Below, piece by piece: positions 52,701 through 59,547 of a stretch of 64,000 nucleotides of DNA. The notes beneath the pieces were generated by a model that saw only the letters and a program-made list of their open reading frames with translations, did not search any database and was not told the origin of the DNA. Source of the stretch: Opitutia bacterium (GTDB lineage: Bacteria; Verrucomicrobiota; Verrucomicrobiia; Opitutales; Opitutaceae); the NCBI GenBank assembly GCA_016190985.1, contig JACPPI010000011.1, positions 62,001 to 126,000 of the forward strand, read 5' to 3'. The position numbers and the translations under genes were made by a program. Position 1 is the first letter of the stretch; the number at the start of each line of letters is the position of its first letter.

Positions 52701-53735
52701 CGCCAGCGTTTCGAGGAAGCCGGCCTCAGGGTCGAGGTCTGGGACGTCGCCCCGCTCACCGGCGCGAAGGACCCGGCGGGCTTCGCCGTCGCGCTCAAGG
52801 CCTTCGCGGCGGCGCGCACCTGGGACGACACGGACGTCTTTGTCTGCAACACCATGCTCACCTGGTGGGCCGTGCATCTCGCCGCCCATCTCGGCAAAAC
52901 CTCCGCGCTCTACATCCACGAGAGCAACGTTGTGAAGCGCTTCTTCACACCGCTCCTGCCGTCGCCGCTGCACGAGACCGTCGAGGAGGCCTTCCGCCTC
53001 GCCACGCGCGTCGTGTTCACCGCCAAGGCCACCCGCGACATCCACGAGGAGCTGAACGTCAACGACAACTTCCGCACGCTGGCCAGCTGGGTGGACTTCG
53101 GCCGCATCGAAAAATTCGCCGCCACCCACGACAAGCGCGCCCTGCGCCTCAGGCACGGCCTCGACCCCGACGCCGTGCTCGTCGTCAACATCGGCTCCGT
53201 CTGCGAGCGCAAGGGCCAGCACATCTACATCCGCGGCATCGACCTGCTCGAGAAGGAGCTGCCCACGCTTTTCCCGGGCAAAAAAATCGAGTGGGTGATG
53301 GTCGGCGCCCGCGAGGGCCTCTACATGGAGACGCTGCGCGAGGACATCCAGCTGATGAACCTGCACGACGTGAGGATTTTTCCCGAGACGCCCGACATCT
53401 ACGATTTCTACCGGCTGGCCGACATCCTCGTCTGCACCAGCTTCGAGGAATCCTTCCCGCGCGTGCTGCTCGAGGCGATGGTCTTCGGCGCGCGCATCGT
53501 CAGCACCGACGTCAACGGCATTCCCGAGATGGTGACCAACACCGACGAGGCCCACCTCGTGCCCGCGGGCGACCCCTTCAAGCTCGCCGCCGCCCTCAAA
53601 ATGGCGCTCGCGGACCACTGCGCCGGCAATCAGAAGATGCTCTCGATGGCCTACGCCCGCGCCGCCCGCCACTACCATCAAGCCCGCGCCCTGCCCGCCC
53701 ACCTGCAGGTCGTCCGCGAGGCGTGGCTGGGGTGA
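49773..53735 (+). CDS. Three-domain giant glycosyltransferase (GT2-GT2-GT4) with N-terminal modules
   Basis: The 1320-residue protein begins with two accessory modules. They lie at about 1-110 (GLEVVGWLYPGE, SGFIQRVVVWRG) and about 169-280 (DRFIGHIENP, LRLTGWVFG-like strand, LKIFAETGDG). GT2 domain 1 starts near 386 (LISVIVPAYNTPEKYL, LLDHDDLLSHDAL). GT2 domain 2 starts near 652 (VTIVIPTKNRADLL, HLNNDVEALTPGWLED, YNDVDYCLRA). A GT4 domain starts near 933 (THNLNFEGAPIF) with EESFPRVLLE as the EX7E donor site. Such chains can add three sugars to one acceptor in turn. All three active sites look intact. No membrane helices. It is probably cytosolic, acting on a lipid-linked oligosaccharide. Confidence 0.88.
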   Translation: MSSPAAPKFHIDSPASWRPEVAGLEVVGWLYPGETDRCVDLRARVDKRAYLGIYGLERPDAQSAHGGSLAARRSGFIQRVVVWRGARELALDWHDGTSWREFFRTALDTSALPASATKPPRLLRAAVVYQTLHHLYRHFHRASWGELCRETDAVLRDVLTPTSDVVIGDRFIGHIENPGYWINSGYDKFRLTGWVFGVGRQISQLSATTGVLTENRLVYPKDRPDVASHRTDHANALKSGYYGLVDIRRDTPNPANLKIFAETGDGTRPLAFARRMYLDRRDEHSGPIPVYRTRLFVKVVLAFLRGVPLGRYQFDSWPQAHAEIKRLQDHLAATLSRGEKKKIPAAIARRRDQDPYTRWCWHNRLTPRLRAVLAADAAALAQSGGPLISVIVPAYNTPEKYLRELLDCLRQQLYPRWELCIADDASPQPHVRRILEEAAKEDARIKPVFRPSNGHIARATNSALEVATGGFVALLDHDDLLSHDALLHVASAIARHPTAGYLYTDEDKIDDTGRRFDPQFKGGWSPEMALTHNYTHHLAVIRRDIVAKAGGLRPEFNGAQDIDLFLRCWELIDAQDVIHVPFVGYHWRAHAESTATRGDQKGYLFEAARKGIAEAVARRGLRAEPMLPEFAKNYALCLHQLKWSPDLLRENPVTIVIPTKNRADLLRTCLDSLARTTPKESVKVVVVDDSSTDADALAYLASLPSRTDLRLEVVKAPATPEGFNYSRLVNLGSARADTPLVLHLNNDVEALTPGWLEDMVGWMSVPGVGVAGAKLLYPDGTLNHAGIGLSRGDGLAHVLFEKESDDDLGYLFLPHAARNVAAVTGACLLTRTDLYRRLNGFDEARLQVAYNDVDYCLRAGAAGFRTVWSPQAVLRHVGSASRGNSYAEREHVEYIARHGQARDPFISEALDFPPRHLPLNPWHDRYAQTARPFRATVVTHNLNFEGAPIFIFELARYLAEQPGLQVTVVSPQEGPLRQRFEEAGLRVEVWDVAPLTGAKDPAGFAVALKAFAAARTWDDTDVFVCNTMLTWWAVHLAAHLGKTSALYIHESNVVKRFFTPLLPSPLHETVEEAFRLATRVVFTAKATRDIHEELNVNDNFRTLASWVDFGRIEKFAATHDKRALRLRHGLDPDAVLVVNIGSVCERKGQHIYIRGIDLLEKELPTLFPGKKIEWVMVGAREGLYMETLREDIQLMNLHDVRIFPETPDIYDFYRLADILVCTSFEESFPRVLLEAMVFGARIVSTDVNGIPEMVTNTDEAHLVPAGDPFKLAAALKMALADHCAGNQKMLSMAYARAARHYHQARALPAHLQVVREAWLG

Positions 53736-53753
53736 GGCACTTTCACCCATGCC

Positions 53754-53839
53754 TTGTCATCCTGAGCGTAGCGAAGGATCCATCGTAACGAACGCTGGCG
53801 GTTATGCTGCTGGATTCTTCACTGCGTTCAGAATGACAA
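53754..53839. repeat. Intergenic REP-like inverted repeat
   Basis: Arms at 53754-53781 and 53812-53839 (28 bases each, about 22 matching) begin TTGTCATCCTGAGCG and end with the reverse complement pattern ...TTCAGAATGACAA. The 30-base centre is not conserved. It fills most of the 123-base gap between two large glycosyltransferase genes. This type of TTGTCAT...ATGACAA palindrome is recognisable as a widespread intergenic repeat in bacterial genomes. Confidence 0.6.
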
Positions 53840-53858
53840 ATCAAGAAACTGGAGCCTG

Positions 53859-56114
53859 ATGCACGAGACCCCCTTCAGTTTCAGCCACCTTGAGACCCCG
53901 GCGCCCGGCGCGGCGCTGCCGCCGGGACCGCACCTGCTTCGCGGCTGGGTCTGGCCCAAGCCGGGCGGCCATTTCACCAACGTCCGCGCCCGCGTCGCCG
54001 GCCGCGTCTTCACCGGCATCCACGGCCGGCCCCGCGCCGACCTCGCCGCCCATTTCAAGACCGGCCGGCCCTATGCCCTCGCGGAATTCTCCCTCGCCGT
54101 CGACCTGCCGCCCGGCGCGATCGAGGTGACGCTTGAGGTCCTGGAAATCGAAGGCCGCTGGACGCCGTTCCAGACCGTCACCTATCGCGTCGCGGACCGC
54201 ACCGCCCCGGCCGCCGAGCCGCCGCCCCCGCGGCCGCTGCGCTGGCACGACTTCGGCCGCGGCCTCGACTTCCTCCTGCGCGCTCGCTGCACGCGGCCCG
54301 ACGCCCCGTGGGTGAAGCTCGCGGCGGAACTCGCCGCCGACCTGCCCGTCGGCCAGGACCAGCTCTACCCGCCCGATCCATTCATCGGCCACGCCGACGA
54401 GCCGGCCCTCGTGAACCGCAGCCGCTTCGGCCTCCTGCCGGTCGTGGGTTACATCTTCCACAAGACCGAGCCTATCAAGCGGCTCTGGGGCACCGCCGAC
54501 CTGCAGGCGCTGCAACCGCTCACGCTCGGCCGCGCCACCGCCAACATCGTCCCGCACTTCCCGCAATACCCCGCCGCCGCCACCGCCGGCTACGAGGGCC
54601 ACATCGACGTGCCGCCGCAGCTGCCCAATCCGGTGACCCTGCGGCTCTACGCCGAGATGCCCGACGGCTCGCTGCACCTTGTGCAGGTCCGCACCACCCG
54701 CCGCCACGACGCCGAGGAGGAAAAATATCCCTACCCGCCGCTGGCGGCCGACGATTTCACCGCGGCGCTCACCGCCTGGCAGAGCGCGCTGCGCGTGCGC
54801 GGCTTCGGCGTGACCCAGGACGCCCAGCTGAAAATCGAGATCGAGCGCCTGCGATCCGTCGCGACCCGGCCGATGGCCGCGCCGCGGACGCCGCCGCCCG
54901 CGCTGGTTCCGGCCCGCGCGGTCCAGCCGCTCCAGCGCGTCATCCTTGCCAGCCACAACCTCAACCTCGAGGGCGCCCCGCTCTTCCTGCTCGACCTCGC
55001 GCGTCATCACGCCGCCTCCGGCGCGGCCCTGACGGTGGTGAGCGCGGCCGACGGCCCGTTGCGCGAACGCTTCGCCGCGTGTGGTGCGAAGATCGTGATC
55101 ATCGATGCCACTCCGGTTTTCGGCGCCAACAGCGCTGTCGGCGCCGAGGCTGCGATCGCGGCGCTCGGCCAGACCTTTGATTTCGCAACGGCCGACCTGG
55201 TCATCACGAACACCTTCACGGCCTTCTGGGCCGTGCAGGCCGCGAAGGCCGCCGGCCAGCGCGTGCTGTCCTATGTCCACGAAAGCACGAGCCCGTCCGC
55301 CTTCTACGGCGGCAGCGTGCATCCCGCCGTCGTGGCCCTCGCGGACGAGGCCCTTGCGCTGGCCGATGCCGTCAGTTTCACGAGCGACGCCACGCGCCGC
55401 TATCACGCGGGCCCGGGCCGGCCGGTGCGGACCGCCGTGCTCACGCCCGGCTGGGTGGACGTCGCCGCGATCGACGCCTGGCGCTCCGCACATCCGCGCG
55501 AGGCGCTGCGGACCGCCTTCGGGATCAAGGTCGGCGAACTGCTCGTCACCAATGTCGGCACGGTCTGCGACCGCAAGGCCCAGGTCAGCTTCGCGCGCTC
55601 CGTCGATCTCTTCAACCGCCGCCACCCGGAACTCGCGGCCCGCACCAAGTTCATTTTGCTCGGCGGACGCACCGCGCCGTTCGATGACTTTCTCCGCGAC
55701 ATCCTCGCGAATCTCGCCCTGCCCAATCTCGTGGTGCATCCGGAGACGCCGGATTTTCTCGGCTACTACGTGGCGGCCGATGTCAGCGCCTGTTCCAGCT
55801 ACGAGGAATCCTCCCCGCGCGTCGTGTTCGAGGCCATGGCCTGCGGCACGCCGCTGCTGGCGTCGGACATCCCCGGCATCAGCGAGACCGCCCGCGCCGG
55901 CACCGAGGCGATGCTCGTCCCGCCCGGCCACACGACGGCCTGGGCCGACGCCCTCGCAAAACTCTTAAACGATCCCGCCACCGGCCGCGAGCTGGCCACC
56001 CGCGCCCGCGCCCGCATCGAGTCCCACTTTGCTGCGACCATCGTGCTACCCCGCCACACCGCGCGCGCCCGTGCTGTGGCCGCTGGGCAACCAGCGAGCG
56101 CCTTGGAGAATTAA
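53859..56114 (+). CDS. GT4 glycosyltransferase with two N-terminal accessory modules
   Basis: The 751-residue protein has module A at about 1-115 (LRGWVWPKPGG, GRPRADLAAHF) and module B at about 173-290 (DPFIGHADEP, LPVVGYIFHKTEPIKRLWG, LRLYAEMPDGSLH). From about 357 comes a GT-B fold with SHNLNLEGAPLFLLDLARH, GTVCDRKAQVSF, and the EX7E site EESSPRVVFEAMACG. It belongs to the same family as the C-terminal part of the 49773 protein and the proteins at 59548 and 61837, but is the most diverged of them. Its stop codon lies inside a perfect 16-bp inverted repeat. Donor and acceptor are unknown; the protein is likely cytosolic. Confidence 0.85.
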   Translation: MHETPFSFSHLETPAPGAALPPGPHLLRGWVWPKPGGHFTNVRARVAGRVFTGIHGRPRADLAAHFKTGRPYALAEFSLAVDLPPGAIEVTLEVLEIEGRWTPFQTVTYRVADRTAPAAEPPPPRPLRWHDFGRGLDFLLRARCTRPDAPWVKLAAELAADLPVGQDQLYPPDPFIGHADEPALVNRSRFGLLPVVGYIFHKTEPIKRLWGTADLQALQPLTLGRATANIVPHFPQYPAAATAGYEGHIDVPPQLPNPVTLRLYAEMPDGSLHLVQVRTTRRHDAEEEKYPYPPLAADDFTAALTAWQSALRVRGFGVTQDAQLKIEIERLRSVATRPMAAPRTPPPALVPARAVQPLQRVILASHNLNLEGAPLFLLDLARHHAASGAALTVVSAADGPLRERFAACGAKIVIIDATPVFGANSAVGAEAAIAALGQTFDFATADLVITNTFTAFWAVQAAKAAGQRVLSYVHESTSPSAFYGGSVHPAVVALADEALALADAVSFTSDATRRYHAGPGRPVRTAVLTPGWVDVAAIDAWRSAHPREALRTAFGIKVGELLVTNVGTVCDRKAQVSFARSVDLFNRRHPELAARTKFILLGGRTAPFDDFLRDILANLALPNLVVHPETPDFLGYYVAADVSACSSYEESSPRVVFEAMACGTPLLASDIPGISETARAGTEAMLVPPGHTTAWADALAKLLNDPATGRELATRARARIESHFAATIVLPRHTARARAVAAGQPASALEN

Positions 56115-56152
56115 CCAACGCCAAGTTTCGCGCATTTTGGCGTTGGTTAATT
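56109..56152. repeat. Perfect 16-bp inverted repeat spanning the stop codon of the GT4 gene
   Basis: AATTAACCAACGCCAA at 56109-56124 is exactly complementary to 56137-56152, around a 12-base loop. The stop TAA of the glycosyltransferase is in the left arm. It could act as a bidirectional terminator before the restriction-modification gene, or it may be a scar of insertion. The 166 bases from 56115 to 56280 hold no other feature I can support. Confidence 0.65.
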
Positions 56153-56280
56153 GGAATCCATTGGCCCGGAGATGGGGCAACACCACGCCGTGTGCCAATC
56201 ACCCGTCGGCATGGTTTTCACCTGCCCCCGCCCGCTCCGCGCTTGCCGCTGGCCGCCATCCCCGTTCTGCTCCGACGCAA

Positions 56281-59200
56281 ATGGTCAAGGCCGTCGATCC
56301 CGCTGAAGCGCTGTCCCGCTACCTGAAAGAGGTCCAGAACGCCTTGCAGCGCGGGCGGGCGACCGAGCACACCTACCGCCCGTTTCTGGTCGGGCTCTTC
56401 AACAGCCTCGCCCCGGGCACCCTCACGACCAACGAGCCCAAGCGCTCCGCCGCCGGTGCTCCCGACTTTGTTGTCACGACCCTCAAGTTCGATTTCTCCA
56501 TTGGCTATATCGAGGCCAAGGATCTCGGCCTCTCGCTCGACGACGCCCTCGCCACCGAGCAGCTCGCCCGCTACCGGCGGCACCTCCCCAATCTGCTGGT
56601 CACCGACTACCTGGAATTCCGCTGGTTCGTCGGTGGTGAAAAGAACCCCCGGCTCACCGCCCGCCTCGCGCACGTCGGCTCCTCCGGCAAGCTCATCCCC
56701 GATGCCGGGGGCCAGGCGGCCTTTCTGGCCCTCGTCCGCGAGTTCGCCGCGCGCACCCCGGAGGGTATCAGCGCGCCCGAACCGCTCGCGGAGCGCATGG
56801 CGGCGCTCGCCCACCTGGTCCATGACCTCATCGTTGACGCCTTCCGCACCGGGCAGGCCTCGCCCCTGCTGCGCGACTGGCACCGCGCCTTCGAGCAGAC
56901 CCTGCTGCCCGACCTCACCGAGGCGGACTTTGCCGACATGTTCGCGCAGACGCTCGCCTACGGGCTCTTCTCGGCCCGCATCATGGGCGGCGGCGTCAAG
57001 CACTTCGACCGCGCCTCCGCGCAGAAGCACATCCCCAAGACCAACCCCTTCCTGCGCGACTTCTTCTATCTCATCACCGGCCCCGGCCTCGACGACGAGC
57101 CGTTTGCGGGCTTCGTGGCCGACATCGTGCAGACCCTGTCGCTCACCGACGTCTACGCCCTGCTGGAAAACTTCGGCCGGCGCGGGACGCGCGACCCGAT
57201 GCTGCACTTCTACGAGACTTTTCTCGGGGCCTACGACCCGAAGCTCCGCGAGCTGCGCGGCGTCTACTACACCCCCGAGCCCGTCGTCGGCTGGCTGGTG
57301 CGCTCGGTCGATGCCCTCCTGAAATCCCACTTCAGCCTCAAGGCCGGTCTCGAAGATGCGTCGCGCGACGCCCAAGGCCAGCACCGCGTGCTCGTGCTCG
57401 ATCCCGCCACGGGCACCGCGACCTTCCTCTATGCCGTCATCCGGTTCGTGCGCGGCCGCTTTCAGAAGCGCAACGACGCCGGCCAGTGGCCCGGCTATGT
57501 GCACCGCGACCTGCTGCCCCGGCTCTTCGGCTTCGAGCTGCTGATGGCGCCTTACGCCGTCGCCCACTTCAAGCTCGGCCTCGAGCTCGCCGCCCGCGAC
57601 CTCGACGAGCTCTGGCGCGAGCAGTGGGCCTACGAGTTCCACCCCGGCGAGCGGCTCAACATTTTCCTCACCAACACGCTCGACGACGCCGGCCACAAAT
57701 TCCAGCAGCTCCTCGGCCCCGCCGGGGCCATCAGCGCCGAGGCGCAGGCCGCCGCCGCCGTCAAATCCAAGCTCCCCGTGCTCGTCGTGATGGGCAACCC
57801 GCCCTACTCCGGCCACTCCGCCAACCACGGCGAATGGATCTCCGGCCTGGTGCGCGACTACTACTTCGTGGACGGCAAGCCCCTCGGCGAGCGCAACTCC
57901 AAGTGGCTGCAGGACGACTACGTGAAGTTCATCCGCTGGGCGCAATGGCGGCTGGACCAGACCGGCAGCGGCATCCTCGCCTTCGTCACCAACCACGGCT
58001 ACCTCGACAATCCCACTTTTCGCGGCATGCGCCAGCAGCTCATGCAGTCCTTCGACGAAATCTGGCTCGTCGACCTCCACGGCAACGCGAAGAGAAAGGA
58101 AACCGCGCCCGACGGCGGCGACGACAACAATGTCTTCGACATCCAGCAGGGTGTCGCCCTCGGCATCTTCGTGAAACTCCCGGTGGAATCCGGGACCAAG
58201 AAGCGCCCGGCGAAAGTCCGGCACGCCCATCTCTGGGGCAAGCGCGCCGACAAATACGCGTGGCTCGACGCGCACGACGTGACCGACACGAAATGGACTC
58301 CACTCAAGCCGCAGAGCCCGCACCACCTTTTCATTCCACAGGATCTTCGCCTTAAAGTGGAATTCGAAGCCGGATGGAAAATCACGGAGATGATGCCGGT
58401 GAACGTGCTCGGATTCCAAACCCACCGCGACGGCCTCGCGATCGCCGCCACGCGCGACGCGCTTTCGGATCGGTTAATCGAACTCCGCCAGGCAGTGGCG
58501 AGCGACGCCGAACTGGCCGGAAAATACGGCGCGTCCGACAGCGCGCATTGGAAGCTTGGGCGGGCGCGCGAAGCGCTCCGTGCCCTAACGCTCGACGGAG
58601 CCGAGCGCAAAATCCAAGAGGTATCCTATCGTCCGTTCGACAACCGCTGGTGCTTTTTCAGCGAGGAACTGGCGGATCGTCCGCGCCGCGAACTGAAACA
58701 GCACTTCGTCGGCCTGGACAATCTCGCTCTCAATTTCGTTCGGCAAACGAAGGCCGCCGCTTGGCGCCACGCCTTCGCCTCCGCACTGCCGACGCCCGCC
58801 GTCTTTCTCGAAATCAAAGACGGTTCCTCGGTATTTCCGCTCTATCTCTATCCCAACGGCAAGCGATTGGGCGAACTCATCGTCGAGGAGAGCGACGGTC
58901 CAACGCCAAACCTCGCGCCAAAATTCATCGGGGAGTTTTCCGCGAAGCTGGAGCTGAGGTTCATCCCGCTCGGGGCCGGTGACCGGAAGAAAACCTTCGG
59001 CCCCGAGGATGTGCTGCACTACGCCTACGCGATCTTCCATGCGCCGGGCTACCGCACCCGCTACGCCGAGTTTCTCCGCAGAGACTTCCCGCGCCTCCCG
59101 CTCACGGCGAACCTGAAGCTCTTCCGCCAGCTCTGCGGTTTCGGCAAGGACCTCGTCGATCTCCACCTGCTCCGCGCCACCGACAAACACACGGTCAGCT

Positions 59201-59505
59201 TTCCGGCCAAGGGCACGGACACGGTCAATGAAGTCACCTACACCCCGCCGCAGGGCTCCGAGCCGGGCCGGGTGCGGATCAACGGCGAGCAGCATTTCGA
59301 GAACATCCCGCCCGAGGTCTGGGCGTTTCACGTCGGCGGCTACCAGGTCTGCGAGAGATGGCTCAAGGACCGCCGGGGACGGCAGCTCACCATCGACGAG
59401 CGCGCCACCTATCCGCGCATCGTCGGCGCGCTCGCCGAGACCCTCCGCCTCCAGGTGGAGATCGACGCGGCCATCGCCACCGCCGGCGGCTGGCCGCTCC
59501 AGTGA
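56281..59505 (+). CDS. Type IIG/ISP-like restriction-modification enzyme (nuclease plus N6-adenine methyltransferase)
   Basis: The ATG at 56281 gives 1074 residues. The N-terminal ~130 residues contain PDFVV followed by IGYIEAKDLG, a PD-(D/E)xK-type nuclease core in which E-A-K is catalytic. A helical connector follows. LRGVYYTPEPVV opens the gamma-class methyltransferase, with motif I LDPATGTATFL near 378 and motif IV NPPYSG near 507, typical of m6A enzymes. The C-terminal part (SYRPFDNRWCFFSEELADRPR...) resembles the specificity domain of type ISP enzymes. No helicase motifs are seen, so this is the single-chain IIG-like form. It cuts and methylates DNA and has no obvious role in the glycan pathway around it. 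Confidence 0.88.
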   Translation: MVKAVDPAEALSRYLKEVQNALQRGRATEHTYRPFLVGLFNSLAPGTLTTNEPKRSAAGAPDFVVTTLKFDFSIGYIEAKDLGLSLDDALATEQLARYRRHLPNLLVTDYLEFRWFVGGEKNPRLTARLAHVGSSGKLIPDAGGQAAFLALVREFAARTPEGISAPEPLAERMAALAHLVHDLIVDAFRTGQASPLLRDWHRAFEQTLLPDLTEADFADMFAQTLAYGLFSARIMGGGVKHFDRASAQKHIPKTNPFLRDFFYLITGPGLDDEPFAGFVADIVQTLSLTDVYALLENFGRRGTRDPMLHFYETFLGAYDPKLRELRGVYYTPEPVVGWLVRSVDALLKSHFSLKAGLEDASRDAQGQHRVLVLDPATGTATFLYAVIRFVRGRFQKRNDAGQWPGYVHRDLLPRLFGFELLMAPYAVAHFKLGLELAARDLDELWREQWAYEFHPGERLNIFLTNTLDDAGHKFQQLLGPAGAISAEAQAAAAVKSKLPVLVVMGNPPYSGHSANHGEWISGLVRDYYFVDGKPLGERNSKWLQDDYVKFIRWAQWRLDQTGSGILAFVTNHGYLDNPTFRGMRQQLMQSFDEIWLVDLHGNAKRKETAPDGGDDNNVFDIQQGVALGIFVKLPVESGTKKRPAKVRHAHLWGKRADKYAWLDAHDVTDTKWTPLKPQSPHHLFIPQDLRLKVEFEAGWKITEMMPVNVLGFQTHRDGLAIAATRDALSDRLIELRQAVASDAELAGKYGASDSAHWKLGRAREALRALTLDGAERKIQEVSYRPFDNRWCFFSEELADRPRRELKQHFVGLDNLALNFVRQTKAAAWRHAFASALPTPAVFLEIKDGSSVFPLYLYPNGKRLGELIVEESDGPTPNLAPKFIGEFSAKLELRFIPLGAGDRKKTFGPEDVLHYAYAIFHAPGYRTRYAEFLRRDFPRLPLTANLKLFRQLCGFGKDLVDLHLLRATDKHTVSFPAKGTDTVNEVTYTPPQGSEPGRVRINGEQHFENIPPEVWAFHVGGYQVCERWLKDRRGRQLTIDERATYPRIVGALAETLRLQVEIDAAIATAGGWPLQ

Positions 59506-59547
59506 GCACGTTGGACAACCGGGCGCGGCTTGCCCTGATTTAGCACG

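Noticed and set aside
49719-53750. A very long open frame on the - strand (over 1300 codons) opposite the giant glycosyltransferase.
   Set aside because: It mirrors the codon structure of a GC-rich + strand gene with clear GT2 and GT4 motifs, and its own translation is low-complexity with no recognisable motif.
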